From: Pleurocapsa sp. PCC 7319
Lineage (GTDB): Bacteria; Cyanobacteriota; Cyanobacteriia; Cyanobacteriales; Xenococcaceae
Direction of reading: 5' to 3'
NCBI RefSeq assembly: GCF_000332195.1
Contig: NZ_KB235917.1
Location: 1 to 58,190, forward strand
DNA: 58,190 bases
The translations under genes were made by a program, and so were the position numbers. Numbering within the stretch: position 1 is the stretch's first letter; every line of letters starts with the position of its first letter. Shown piece by piece: positions 8,355-18,543 of this stretch. The notes beneath the pieces are model-generated. The model searched no databases and was not told the DNA's origin. It saw nothing but the letters and a program-made list of their open reading frames with translations.

Positions 8355-8826
8355 AACTAATCAATTACTTACTCCAAGTTATTTTATTATTCGAGTTAAA
8401 TACAATTCTAGACCTCAAAAGAAGAAAAAAAGGATCATTGATATAGACCCCCAATTCTGCACCGTCTCTAAAATTTAGAACACTCTCAATCTCATTAGAC
8501 TCTCCCCACAGATTTTTGTTTCACTTTCTAATTTCATCACTCTTGATCCTGACAGAGATTAATTGCCAAGCCACTGCATCCAGAGCAATCTTTACCAAGT
8601 CTTTCTCCGTTGTTTGGGGAATTAAGAATTTTCACAACTAAAAGTACTAAATATAGTAGTACAAAGTCTATTCAGATGGACGTTAGAGTGAACAAAAAAA
8701 CTATTTGTAATTTTAGAATTATTTGACGCATGGCAATTGAAAGGTGAATTTTTTATTGGTATTTAATTGTTTTTCTTGGTCGCAAAATGTAATCTTGCAG
8801 AGCGGTGGATATAAAATAAGATAATT
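8355..8826. other. Intergenic region without clear gene
   Basis: A 472-bp AT-rich stretch between the glycine-zipper gene and the end of the PLD-family gene. The only structure I see is a small inverted repeat GTACTA (8644-8649) / TAGTAC (8657-8662). It should contain the promoter for the leftward glycine-zipper gene. No coding frame here looks real. Confidence 0.5.
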
Positions 8827-10521
8827 TTAAACTTTGTCAAATTTTTCTGGGGGATATTGACCACTTAATTGCTCTAGCTCTTTTAATTGTTGAAAACAAG
8901 CTGAATCAGGTAGTATTTTCTGCGCTCTTATTCCTTGTCTGACTAGAGAAATCCATACGGAATAAAGTTCTTCCCAGTCATTTGCTTTTATTTGAATTAA
9001 TGCCATTTCTTCCATCCCCAATGCTCCACACAAACAGAGAGCTTGTGTAGCTAATTCAATATTTTTGTTTTCCAGAGAAATGTTCCACAATTCTTCTGCT
9101 AAGGCTTGAAAACGTCGGGCATAAAATTCGTAAGCTTGTTGAACTTGTTCTGGTATTGTTACTTTATATACTGATTCATCCCACAAGCCAGAACTAGCGC
9201 GAAAAGAAAGAAGGTTATTAGAACCTAAAAGATGAATTCTTCGGTCAACAATTAATTCTTTGGCATGAGAACCACCCAGCCAGAAAACTTGTACCGCAGG
9301 TATTCCTTCTTTGGTTAAAATACCTTGTAATTGTTCCCTAACTTGTTCTGGAATTGGTCTTTCTTCCTCTTTTTCACTCTGGGCAATTCCGTATCCAATT
9401 AAAATCCAAACTCCTTTGTTAGCCAACTTTTGGAGACGTTTAATAAATCTGTCGTTGACAACTCTTGCACTTATCCAAGGAGAATAAATAAGAACTTGAT
9501 GTTTAGCAGAATCTAAAATGTTTGCTAGTTCCTGAGAAATTTTACCACCACGTAACTGTTCTACAGTACCAGACTTAGTATTTGTTGGTTCAGAACTAGA
9601 TTCCTGTTGTTGGCGGAGATTATCTAATGCCTTCTGTCTAACTATTTCAACTCTCTTTTCAACTTCAGCATTTTTGCGTTCGGCAACTTTTTGACATTGA
9701 TAGTTAATTTCTTCATTTGTCAATTGGCACAAATCATTTAAAGCTATCTTCTCTTCTATCAATAAGTTATTTAGCCAAATAGAAGCATCCTCTAAAACCT
9801 TTCCCCCTTCTCTAGCTTGAATCCTAAAATTATCTTCTAAGACATCAAAAATAACAATTACTGATAAAGTTCTCCAGATTATCTTGGCAATATCTTTTAC
9901 TTCAAAATCAATAACAAATTTATCCTTTTCAAAAGAGTGCAACCCTAAATTTAAATTTTGAATTAGTTTTCGTAATTCGGAAAGTGATAAGCTGGCATAG
10001 CTTTCAATCCTATCATCAATCGATATATAGATATAGTTAGTTAGATAGTCTATTGCTTCATTTTCATTTTCAATAGGAGAAGATTCTACAATTTTGCTAA
10101 ATGGTTTTGATATTGCATAAATAATTTGAGTTTCTGGAGATTCTGGGACGGAATGATCGCGATAAAATTCCTGTCCAACAGGGGTAAGTTTAATAACAGA
10201 TTCTGGTTCTGTTTCCAAAGTATGTACATTCCGCAGAGTTGCTGTAGTGTTTTTAATAAATATCGGGTCTAACCCTAGCACAGTGGCTAATTCATCTTCA
10301 GTTGCTGGAGGGTCAAATTCGACACCTGCGCGGAAAATAAAATCTTCTAATATATTCAACTGGCGCGATTTAGCAATTTCAATTTTAATAGGAGTTTGAG
10401 ATACATAGTAGCCTAACTGACGAGCAGCCAAAACGGATAAGCTGGGGCTTTTCCGTTCAATTTCTTCTACTATGTGCTTTAATTCTGGGTCAATTGGTCT
10501 ATCAGAGGATGTCAGAAACAT
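8827..10521 (-). CDS. PLD-family nuclease-like protein, partner of SF1 helicase
   Basis: A 564-residue protein. The C-terminal half holds a phospholipase-D-like domain: LIYSPWISARVV, then the HKD motif HAKELIVD near residue 417 followed by GSNNLLSF. Only one HKD motif is visible, so the active form would be a dimer, as for bacterial PLD nucleases. The N-terminal half is helical with a wHTH-like region (TEDELATVLGLDP) and a coiled-coil stretch around residue 290-305. Its start lies inside the helicase gene (20 bp overlap), implying translational coupling. Role inferred: effector of a two-gene defence pair. Confidence 0.84.
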   Translation of the reverse strand: MFLTSSDRPIDPELKHIVEEIERKSPSLSVLAARQLGYYVSQTPIKIEIAKSRQLNILEDFIFRAGVEFDPPATEDELATVLGLDPIFIKNTTATLRNVHTLETEPESVIKLTPVGQEFYRDHSVPESPETQIIYAISKPFSKIVESSPIENENEAIDYLTNYIYISIDDRIESYASLSLSELRKLIQNLNLGLHSFEKDKFVIDFEVKDIAKIIWRTLSVIVIFDVLEDNFRIQAREGGKVLEDASIWLNNLLIEEKIALNDLCQLTNEEINYQCQKVAERKNAEVEKRVEIVRQKALDNLRQQQESSSEPTNTKSGTVEQLRGGKISQELANILDSAKHQVLIYSPWISARVVNDRFIKRLQKLANKGVWILIGYGIAQSEKEEERPIPEQVREQLQGILTKEGIPAVQVFWLGGSHAKELIVDRRIHLLGSNNLLSFRASSGLWDESVYKVTIPEQVQQAYEFYARRFQALAEELWNISLENKNIELATQALCLCGALGMEEMALIQIKANDWEELYSVWISLVRQGIRAQKILPDSACFQQLKELEQLSGQYPPEKFDKV

Positions 10522-13500
10522 CGATTAAACCTCCATATAGGCGAATAACATCTGAAACTTTGGAGTATATCGGGAACTGAGTAAACAGTTCATGACAACC
10601 GATAATCACCAGCAATTCTTGAGCGCGAGAAAAAGCAACATTCACCCGTTCTGGTTTTTTGGCAAATCCAACATTTTTCTGATTGTTGTTTCGTACCATG
10701 CTGACAATGATGACTTGTCTTTCCATTCCTTGAAATCTGTCAACTGTACCAGTACGAATATGCAGAGAAGGAAACTTTTTGGGGTCTATTGTTGATTCAA
10801 TTAACTTTAATTGGCGACCATAGAAAGTAATTATTCCTATTTCTTTTCTGGGTTGTCCTTGGTTCACTCGAACCGACCAAGTTTGCTCGAATTGTTGGCA
10901 AATTTTTTCAATGAGTTTAATTTCTTTCTCGTTAATCGATGAAGTTCCATCTTGTTGTTCTCTAAATTCTCGATTTTGAGGAGTTTTTACCCAAACTATA
11001 TGGTTATTATCTTGGATATTATAATTAGCTAGATTATGACTGCGTTGCTCGTCTGGATTAGTCAAACCACATTCAAGATTATCTTCATAAAACTGATTGA
11101 TTGCTCCCATAATTTGAGGGTGCATTCGATACTGAATGGTCAGCATCTTTTTAATACTCTCTGGAGCAGATTCAAATAAATTTTTGAATAGAGACTCTTT
11201 TAAGTAATTAAGCTCTTCTGTTGTAGTACCTAATTCTTCAGCAATTTCTTCTATAGTGTCATTGTTGAGCATAGGTGGTAACTGTCGATGGTCGCCCACT
11301 AGCACTAATTTTTTGGCTTTTAAAGCAGGAATTAACAACTCAGGAGGAGTGCATTTACTGACCTCATCAATAATGACTACATCAAAAGATTCAAACTCTT
11401 TAGAAAAATCTCCCTTAGCTGATTGACTACAAGTAATGCCGATGACATTGGCGTTATCCAAATAAATTCTTCTTAGTTCGTGACGATTTTGCTCAGAAGG
11501 ATTTTTTAGTCCCTCAATCCAGTCGGACATTAAATTTTGATATCGGTTGAGATAAGCCTCTATTACCCCTAATTGTTGTTGCCAAACCTCGAACTGAAGT
11601 TTAAATCTGCGTAAGAAAGTTAGCTCGAATAACTCTGTAAATTCTTCTTCTGGTTTGAGAGAGTCAGGAATAGTTTGCCAATATTCCTGCCACCAATACC
11701 GTTTCTGCTCTCTATTGTCTAGATGCTGCTGTAGTTGAGCTTTAATTTGCTTGATTTGCTGCTCGAATTGCTGTAATTCTCTGTTGGATTCAAGAATAAT
11801 TTGGTTTTGAGTTTCTATCTCGTCATTAATTTTAGTTTTTGTACTTGAAAGTATTTCTGAAGGGTTAAATGATTCAGTCAACGCTTCAAGCCGAACAACA
11901 CAATTTTGCCAATAATTTATTTGGGCTGATAATCGAGATGCTTCAATCGTTATTTTGGCTGGGTTTTGAAGATACTCAGAGGCTAAATCTTTAAGTTGGA
12001 CTGGAATCTGTGGTATTTGCGACAGATTATGTAAAAGTTTATTGACAGAATCGGTACTAATCTCAACGTCTTGACTGACAGTTGTTAATTCTTTTTGAGT
12101 TTTGAATATTTGTTGTTGAATTTCTGACAACCATCCTTCGAGGTTACTTAGTTCCTTTTCCAGTAATTGAAGCTGTTGTTTTGTCTGAATATCTAATTCG
12201 TTAAGCCAGCGATCGACATTGGTAACAATACTATTAACAATCTTAGGAGTAACAGACTCAATAATAATTCTGGAATTGTTTGGTTCTGAACCTCGAACAA
12301 TCTGATGTCCCTGTCTTCTAATTGCTTCCAATGTGGCAACTGCTTTCACTCTACGACTTGGTTGACACCATCCCAGACTCGAAGCAACTGCTAATATTCC
12401 TTCGATCGCCCGTTTCCAAAAACTCAGTGGCTTTTTTATTTCGGCAATATTAAGTCGAGTAATTTGCTTTAGTTGATGAATCGCTGAGACAACATCTAAA
12501 TTCTTAACAGGCAGCATTTTAGTTGCCGAAGCAATAGTTTCTTCACTAGGTAAATGGATGGTTGTCTTATCGAAAGCATCTGTAATTTGCCTGTCTAATT
12601 CATTAGCGATTGCATAAGCTTTATCCCATTGACTGTACTGCTCGATTAAGCTATCAAAGCCAGTTAAAGATTCTGGTAATTGTTTATGCCATGATGAATC
12701 TGGAATTGTAGAGATAAAATTTTGTAGTTGTTTAGGAAAAGTCATCAGATTTTCGCTAAAGTTTTTGCGCTTTTCTAAACAATTTTTGAGTGTTGTCTTT
12801 ATTTGTGTCGAAGCACTCGACGACCACTGCTTTAATTCAATTTGGGCTGAACTAATGCTAGATTGATGGCTTTGAATTTTAACTAGCTCTTGTTGTTGAT
12901 TCTGTTGAGAAATAAAGTTTTGTTGTTGATTCTGTTGCAGCTTTTTAAAAGAGTCATTGTTTTGTGTAAACAATTGTTGCTTAGAATTAAGTGTGGAAAT
13001 TGCTTGAGCAACTTTGTCTGCATACTCCAAAGTGTGCTGAGTTTTTTTGACTATATTTTCCAACATCCCATCTTTAAAGCATTTTGCCATAGCTAAAAAA
13101 TGTATGTCAGGACAGGAAAAGCTCAGTTCAGCAACAATATCTTTTGCCGAGCGAACATTTTCTGCTAACTGTTTAGCTGAATCGTTTTTCTTTAAATAAG
13201 GATCGAGATTCTTTAACCAAGGTCGATCCCAATCTGCTGTCGATTGAGAATCAAGTAAATCTTCTAAATTGGCAAATAAAGATTCAACTTCCTGTTTTTT
13301 ATTTTGGGCAATCTTATGAATGTCTAGTTTGTTTTGATAATCTGCCTCTAGAATTTCTTGATGAGCTATTAGTTGTTTTTGCTTTGGCTCAAATTGCTCT
13401 TCGGTTATGAGATAAGCACTAAATTGTTCTGCTGATGCTAATAACTGACGCAAAATTTTAGCAAGTTCGAGTTTAGCATTAAGCCTTTGTTCGCAGTCTG

Positions 13501-14881
13501 CGGAGGTATTTTGCAGCCAAGTCTTAATTACATTCTCTTCTAGAAATGGCATTCCTTCTAGTCCAACAGTGCTTTTATTTCCTTTCCTGACAGCACGGAT
13601 TGCTGGATTGTGTTGTAATCGTGACAGAGCATTATCTACGGCTAAATTAGCTTGAGAAGCGATTAAGGTACGTCCACCTCGTAAAGCAACTTGATAGCAA
13701 ATTTCTGCGATTACCGTAGTTTTACCTGTTCCTGGTGGTCCTTGAATTAATGCCAAATCTGGTGCAGACAGCACCGTCTCTACGGCAGCTTTTTGAGAGG
13801 AATTGGTAGTTTTTAATAATAAATCTTGTGACTGAATTTGGACTATTTCTCTGGGTTCTCTAGCTTGAGAAGCATCAAACAAAAACTGACCTAAATAGGG
13901 ATTTTGAGTTCTTCCCTTTTCTAAGTTCTTTAAAGCTTTTTTCTTACGGTTAACTTGAGTCAGATCGCCAACTGCCTCGAAAGATAGCAGTCCTTCTTGT
14001 GGTAACGCATAATGTCCTTCAGCAAGGGAATCAAATATCTCAGAATCTAAACTAATTTTGAGAAAGCTGTTTTCAGAATCTATTGATTCAATCGTTCCTA
14101 ATTCTCTTCCATCGCTATTACTCGAACTATTTTCTAACAGCTTGATGTTTTGATTACGCGCCCGTTTAGCTCTTCTCCAAAAATCATCTAGTGTGATGCT
14201 ATTTTCAGCTTGACTATCTACAGTTGCTGATTCAGCATCAATACCAAAGGTAATATTTCTGGTAGCTTCACCGTAATTGTGACTGACAAAAGGTACGCAG
14301 AATTGTTTCTCCTTAGCTATACGTTCTTCAACTTCAGCGAAGACTTTCCAAGCTTCTAGCTGTTGTTCTGTCGGGATACAATCCTGTTTAAATGGCGTAT
14401 CTGCCATTCGTTCTATTGCTTGGAGTGGCACTCCAATACGATATTGATGATTGGAGCGAAGACGTAGATAAAAAGACTTGGCAAAACTATCTTTTGTCCC
14501 CTCACGCTTGGGGCGCAACCGAGCATAAATAATTCTTATACCACCATATCCATCACGATCGACAATAGCTATTAACTTTAAAGTTGACCCGTGCTCTTCA
14601 AGCTGTATTGGTAATTCGAGATTGTCGAAGCCTGTTGCTAAAGTTAGTTCCCATTTTTGCTCCCCTAAATTATGTCCTTGTTCGATGCGACGTACATAAA
14701 ATAAATAGGGGGTTTGACCAAAGAGGTCGAACATTAATTGTTCGGCACGATTACGGCGATCTTGAAATTCTGGATAGTTTTCTAAAGCTGCTTCGCCTTC
14801 AATATCCCGAATGAAACTATCAATTGCTTTCCCTGTAAATTTATAACCCCAATCTTCATAAGGATTGTATATAGTTGCCAT
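10502..14881 (-). CDS. Large SF1 (Upf1/DNA2-like) helicase of a two-gene defence candidate
   Basis: A 1,459-residue protein. Helicase motifs of the COG1112 type are all present: GPPGTGKTTVIAE (about residue 382), VIIDEVSKCTPPELL (about 1171), VGDHRQLPPML, IQYRMHP (about 1250), DRFQGMERQVIIVS (about 1387) and NVAFSRA. Between motifs I and II lies a long Gln-rich coiled-coil insertion (roughly residues 440-1130). The N-terminal 350 residues are a beta-rich domain, probably nucleic-acid binding. Helicase plus PLD protein is the core of Mokosh systems; here the two are separate genes and I see no kinase gene. First gene of the operon. Confidence 0.88.
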   Translation of the reverse strand: MATIYNPYEDWGYKFTGKAIDSFIRDIEGEAALENYPEFQDRRNRAEQLMFDLFGQTPYLFYVRRIEQGHNLGEQKWELTLATGFDNLELPIQLEEHGSTLKLIAIVDRDGYGGIRIIYARLRPKREGTKDSFAKSFYLRLRSNHQYRIGVPLQAIERMADTPFKQDCIPTEQQLEAWKVFAEVEERIAKEKQFCVPFVSHNYGEATRNITFGIDAESATVDSQAENSITLDDFWRRAKRARNQNIKLLENSSSNSDGRELGTIESIDSENSFLKISLDSEIFDSLAEGHYALPQEGLLSFEAVGDLTQVNRKKKALKNLEKGRTQNPYLGQFLFDASQAREPREIVQIQSQDLLLKTTNSSQKAAVETVLSAPDLALIQGPPGTGKTTVIAEICYQVALRGGRTLIASQANLAVDNALSRLQHNPAIRAVRKGNKSTVGLEGMPFLEENVIKTWLQNTSADCEQRLNAKLELAKILRQLLASAEQFSAYLITEEQFEPKQKQLIAHQEILEADYQNKLDIHKIAQNKKQEVESLFANLEDLLDSQSTADWDRPWLKNLDPYLKKNDSAKQLAENVRSAKDIVAELSFSCPDIHFLAMAKCFKDGMLENIVKKTQHTLEYADKVAQAISTLNSKQQLFTQNNDSFKKLQQNQQQNFISQQNQQQELVKIQSHQSSISSAQIELKQWSSSASTQIKTTLKNCLEKRKNFSENLMTFPKQLQNFISTIPDSSWHKQLPESLTGFDSLIEQYSQWDKAYAIANELDRQITDAFDKTTIHLPSEETIASATKMLPVKNLDVVSAIHQLKQITRLNIAEIKKPLSFWKRAIEGILAVASSLGWCQPSRRVKAVATLEAIRRQGHQIVRGSEPNNSRIIIESVTPKIVNSIVTNVDRWLNELDIQTKQQLQLLEKELSNLEGWLSEIQQQIFKTQKELTTVSQDVEISTDSVNKLLHNLSQIPQIPVQLKDLASEYLQNPAKITIEASRLSAQINYWQNCVVRLEALTESFNPSEILSSTKTKINDEIETQNQIILESNRELQQFEQQIKQIKAQLQQHLDNREQKRYWWQEYWQTIPDSLKPEEEFTELFELTFLRRFKLQFEVWQQQLGVIEAYLNRYQNLMSDWIEGLKNPSEQNRHELRRIYLDNANVIGITCSQSAKGDFSKEFESFDVVIIDEVSKCTPPELLIPALKAKKLVLVGDHRQLPPMLNNDTIEEIAEELGTTTEELNYLKESLFKNLFESAPESIKKMLTIQYRMHPQIMGAINQFYEDNLECGLTNPDEQRSHNLANYNIQDNNHIVWVKTPQNREFREQQDGTSSINEKEIKLIEKICQQFEQTWSVRVNQGQPRKEIGIITFYGRQLKLIESTIDPKKFPSLHIRTGTVDRFQGMERQVIIVSMVRNNNQKNVGFAKKPERVNVAFSRAQELLVIIGCHELFTQFPIYSKVSDVIRLYGGLIDVSDIL

Positions 14882-15367
14882 TTGATGCTCGATCGCTACA
14901 CTATGTTTAGTGTTCCCATTCTCATCAAAAAAAAATCGACTTGTACGGGGTATGAATCATGGCAACAAGCTTGTCCAAAAGAATCAACTTTTTGCAAATG
15001 CTTCAGATTATTTTGTAGGTTTTATATTAGCCTCGGCTCAAATTCCCCGTAATTCACTTTACAACCAGCTTCATTCAGAATTACGGTCTGGCTGTCTAAA
15101 TTTTGGTCATTTGTACTAACGCAAGCATACCGATTTTCAACCTTAGCCTCTCCATCCTGGAAAAGTGTCGCCCTAAAGGACTAGCTTCGCGTCGCAAAAG
15201 TTAGTAGTTTTGCATCAACAAGGCGATCGCCTAAAAGGCGGTGGCAAAGCCAATCGCAAGACTGCGGTGAGCTTTGCTCAATCGCGCTCCGCGCAGTGGC
15301 AAAGCCAATCGCCAAAAGGGCAGTGGCAAAACGCTGGCGACAGCTTCAATTTTCAAATTACTCTCAT
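14882..15367. other. Intergenic region with hairpin and repeats
   Basis: A 486-bp region between the helicase start and the small leftward gene at 15368. It contains an inverted repeat CCGTAATTC (15047-15055) / GAATTACGG (15078-15086), and the dispersed repeat cluster described separately. The open frame at 14910-15119 lacks a ribosome binding site and any recognisable pattern. The promoter of the helicase operon should lie near 14890-14950. Confidence 0.45.
15221..15330. repeat. Cluster of dispersed palindromic repeats
   Basis: At least two units ending in GGCAAAGCCAATCGC (one near 15257, one near 15312) plus a partial third, each preceded by GCGATCGC- or GCGCTCCGCGC-type palindromes. They match the single copies at 6689-6722 and 16134-16170. 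Tandem clustering suggests local amplification of a REP-like element. Confidence 0.6.
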
Positions 15368-15562
15368 TTATCGAGACACCGTTCTGATTACTGATTTTCC
15401 TTTTTCCTTTGCCGATTCTGAAGTATAAAAAATCTCAGACGACTCGATCACTTCTCCTCTCTCATCCACTATCGAAAACTGATAGCACTTTCCTGGAGAA
15501 TAGTACACCGCTAGAATACAGCCTTGGATTACTAGTACTTCTTTGATTCTTATTTTGACCAT
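15368..15562 (-). CDS. Small hypothetical protein downstream of primase 2
   Basis: A 64-residue protein with a beta-rich N-terminus (VKIRIKEVLVIQGCILAVYYSPG) and a short helical C-terminus (SESAKEKGKSVIRTV). Its ATG overlaps the last codons of the primase gene by 13 bp, so it is probably translated by coupling. Family not recognised; it could also be the fortuitous continuation of the open region. Confidence 0.5.
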   Translation of the reverse strand: MVKIRIKEVLVIQGCILAVYYSPGKCYQFSIVDERGEVIESSEIFYTSESAKEKGKSVIRTVSR

Positions 15563-18543
15563 TTCTCCAAAAGACTCATTTCCACCAATTCTTCTATCAT
15601 TTCTAGCTTCACCATCTCACCCTCAATCCTCTCTACAGTAAATGGCGATGCCCATGACCAGTGACCTGGACAGTCAGAAATTGTGACCTTATCTCCTACT
15701 GTGATGGGTGATTTTATGGCTGATGATGGATGAGCTAAAGTATCCGTCACATCTAGAACCGTCTGACTTTGAGACTTCTCTTGTGACGACGGTGACGGCA
15801 AAATCGAAAACTCTTCTACTGAATTGTTTTTCTCCAGTTGAACCTCATCTGGCATATTACATTTAACTTTGATTTCTCTACCATTATTATTTTCAGATAA
15901 CTTTTTATTTTTACCATCACTGTCGTCACATCTATCACCAGCAATACTTTCAGCCATCACATATTCTATAACATCCGTCACCTTATCCATCACCATCGTC
16001 CACAGCTTGTTGATGACATTCGTATTACTTGCCACTGGACTAGTCTTGATTTCTAGAGATGGATTTCCCGTGATCATCGGCGGCTGTTTATCTATTTCAC
16101 TGCGTATCTTCAAACCCTCAAAATAAGAACCAAAGCGATTGGCTCTGCCACTGCGCGGAGCGCAATCGCGTTTCTTATTAATATCTAAACTCAATTGGTT
16201 CTTAACCAAATCCGATAACAAATTCACAAATCGGCGTAAGCTAACAGGATGAGTCCCACTGTTCTGGCAATATTCCTTGTAATTGGCATACAGCCATATA
16301 TCGGTATTCAGATACCAAGTTGCTGAATTACTATCTTTATCACGCTTGGCTACACCTATATTTGTTTTTGCTGACGCATCATAAACCACAAAGTTATCCA
16401 GCCAATCAGCGATCGGATTTGTTTCCACCAACGTACTCGCTTTCATTGCCGCTAATGATGGTACAGCCGTCTCGTAATTCTTTACTATTCGAGTCGCTTC
16501 CTCTCCATCCATCTCCAGCACCCAATTGAGTAAGCCTGGTATATAAGGCACAAATTCACCATATATCTCCCCATTCCGATGCTCTATCAAGTTCCTTTGG
16601 CGATCGCTCCTAATTCGATTAAACATTGGAATAGAAATTCTTCTTCTTTCCAATCCACTTGTATAATCGCTACTTTGGATTACTTCATTAGTGGTTACAA
16701 TCACCAAGGCATTAGGATTAAACCCTCCTGATGACTGTTTAAACTTAACTTCAAATGGAAGAGTATCTTGACCCGTTAAGGCCTTTAGAGTACTAACAGA
16801 AGCAGCAAACCTTTCTGAATCGTTAATCAACAACATCCGCTTGCCAGCTATTGATGCTGTTTCAAATCTCTCTCCTTCCAGTTTTTTCAAGGTAGTAGTG
16901 TGAGTATTATTTGCTCCCACTAAAGCGATCGCCAGACGAGTAAAGGTACTTTTACCTGTTCCTCCCGCACCAACTAACTCTAAAAACTTCTGCCAATCTG
17001 TTCTACCTGTAACTACTCCCAATAAATACGCCCTCATTAGTTGGACCAAATTTTGGTCGCCATTACACATCTCCAACAACCATTCTTTGATCGGGTCACA
17101 AGTGGCTAGCATTTCGTAGTTGTAAGGCAGACACCACCTCAATCTATTTCCTGGAGCATGAGGTGTTAGCTTTTTTGTCTTTAGATCTAACACTCCATTG
17201 AGCAACGGGACACATCCTTCTGCTTCATCCCACTTTCGCACGGCTAAATCCATCTTCAACAGTGCCATTACACCATTAACAAAGCTAACCGTGAAACTCG
17301 GCTTCTTCTTACTCGATTGGGCAATTGAATCAGCTAGTCTTTCTACTTCTGACTTTACTAATTGACCCACAAATTCAACAGGTTCAACGCTCCAGATTCC
17401 TTCTATCACGGAACTATAGCGATACCATTCCTGTAACTCAGTGTTCCATGCTAACTGCGATCGATAACGCTCCGCTAACCAAAACCCGATATCTGATTGT
17501 GACCAGTTTGGAAGATTAGCTAGTCTTTCTGACTCTTCCTTGTTAATCTTTTCTTTCTTCTGTCTAGCAGCAGCTTTAAAGATGGCTGATTCTAATTTCT
17601 CGACTAATTCATTAGTACTAAATTGAGGGTGTGCCTCCACCCAGTCAGTTATATCTCCCTTCTCTGGCATCTTTGACCATACTTCTGTAGGAGACAAAAC
17701 TAGACATGACAAGTTGACTTCCTGACAAGCTCGTTTGACTAGCTCAGCTTTTTTCTCCCCTGCTTCGTCATGGTCAGGAAAATAGACTAATCCTTTTGCT
17801 CCCGACTCCTTAAGTTTTGTTAAGTCAGAAGCTATACTTTTCTCTTCCCAGTTAGATCCTTGCCAGGTGATTGCTGATAGGGCTTTCTTTCTTGCAGTCT
17901 CAACACACTCTTCCCCTTCAACTCCTAGAACCCATTGGTTATGGCAGTGTTTAACTGCTTCGGATAATCTGTATGCTCTCCATTCTTTTGAACCCTTCTT
18001 CCACTGAACTAGACCATTCGATTTAACATGACCTTGCCTAATGGTTTTCTCCTTAATGCCATCACTGTTTATCCACTCAAAGCGACTTACCCATTGAGTT
18101 TTAGAGTACCAGTAACGGGTTTCTATCGCTTCTTGGGGTACTCCTTGTTTCTGTAGCCAATTTGGTATCGCTTTTGATTCTTGTACGGGACTATCACAAG
18201 CCGCTACATTCAGTCGGGCTAATTTTATCTCAGACTTGGGTTTGATTGACTTCTTACGACAGTCCCCTGCGGAGGGAATACCGTCCGCAGGGCTGTCGCG
18301 CTTTTTATTAGAATTTGGAGACTGACTTTCTTTTACTTCGCTCCAGGGACGTATCGCTTCTCTTATTTCTTTAGTACTACAATCGCATTTGAAAGCTTGA
18401 TATTTACCGTTCTTTTTGTTGACCTTGAAGCCACCGTCACCGCAGACTGGACAGGTGCAGTGGTATTCAATTGATGTTTCTCTGACTATATTCAGACGAT
18501 CTAGATGGTCTAATATTTGGAATGGTGCAATCAATCCAATCAT
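15550..18543 (-). CDS. Multidomain primase-helicase (Zn finger, TOPRIM, SF3 helicase)
   Basis: A 997-residue protein. N-terminus: CHC2-like zinc binding (CTCPVCGDGG then FKCDC, residues about 29-58). Middle: TOPRIM-like segment with VEGEECVE and FPDHDEAG (about 205-270). C-terminal half: D5/P4-type helicase with LVGAGGTGKSTFTR near residue 525, MLLINDSERF and VIVTTNEV. This is the P4-alpha-like layout of autonomous plasmid or satellite replication proteins. The ATG at 18543 has GGAGG 7 bases upstream and overlaps the stop of a conserved mini-gene. Two palindromic repeats are embedded in the coding sequence, at 16134-16170 and 18257-18298. Confidence 0.88.
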   Translation of the reverse strand: MIGLIAPFQILDHLDRLNIVRETSIEYHCTCPVCGDGGFKVNKKNGKYQAFKCDCSTKEIREAIRPWSEVKESQSPNSNKKRDSPADGIPSAGDCRKKSIKPKSEIKLARLNVAACDSPVQESKAIPNWLQKQGVPQEAIETRYWYSKTQWVSRFEWINSDGIKEKTIRQGHVKSNGLVQWKKGSKEWRAYRLSEAVKHCHNQWVLGVEGEECVETARKKALSAITWQGSNWEEKSIASDLTKLKESGAKGLVYFPDHDEAGEKKAELVKRACQEVNLSCLVLSPTEVWSKMPEKGDITDWVEAHPQFSTNELVEKLESAIFKAAARQKKEKINKEESERLANLPNWSQSDIGFWLAERYRSQLAWNTELQEWYRYSSVIEGIWSVEPVEFVGQLVKSEVERLADSIAQSSKKKPSFTVSFVNGVMALLKMDLAVRKWDEAEGCVPLLNGVLDLKTKKLTPHAPGNRLRWCLPYNYEMLATCDPIKEWLLEMCNGDQNLVQLMRAYLLGVVTGRTDWQKFLELVGAGGTGKSTFTRLAIALVGANNTHTTTLKKLEGERFETASIAGKRMLLINDSERFAASVSTLKALTGQDTLPFEVKFKQSSGGFNPNALVIVTTNEVIQSSDYTSGLERRRISIPMFNRIRSDRQRNLIEHRNGEIYGEFVPYIPGLLNWVLEMDGEEATRIVKNYETAVPSLAAMKASTLVETNPIADWLDNFVVYDASAKTNIGVAKRDKDSNSATWYLNTDIWLYANYKEYCQNSGTHPVSLRRFVNLLSDLVKNQLSLDINKKRDCAPRSGRANRFGSYFEGLKIRSEIDKQPPMITGNPSLEIKTSPVASNTNVINKLWTMVMDKVTDVIEYVMAESIAGDRCDDSDGKNKKLSENNNGREIKVKCNMPDEVQLEKNNSVEEFSILPSPSSQEKSQSQTVLDVTDTLAHPSSAIKSPITVGDKVTISDCPGHWSWASPFTVERIEGEMVKLEMIEELVEMSLLEKWSK
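16134..16170. repeat. Dispersed palindromic repeat inside primase CDS
   Basis: An in-frame copy of the repeat family seen at 6689-6722 and 15221-15330, here inverted (GCGATTGGCTCTGCCACTGC followed by GCGGAGCGC). It codes for the arginine-rich stretch DCAPRSGRANR between the helicase core and the C-terminal region. It likely arrived as a mobile REP-type insertion tolerated in a linker. Confidence 0.55.
18257..18298. repeat. Hairpin repeat inside primase CDS
   Basis: A long inverted repeat with arms containing CCCTGCGGA and TCCGCAGGG and outer CGACAG/CTGTCG, separated by about 10 bases. It encodes RDSPADGIPSAGDCR in the linker after the zinc finger. It is a second, different palindromic family inserted in frame into the same gene. 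Confidence 0.55.

Noticed and set aside
14910-15119. Open frame of 69 codons before the helicase operon
   Set aside because: No ribosome binding site, odd composition and it overlaps an inverted repeat; kept as intergenic.
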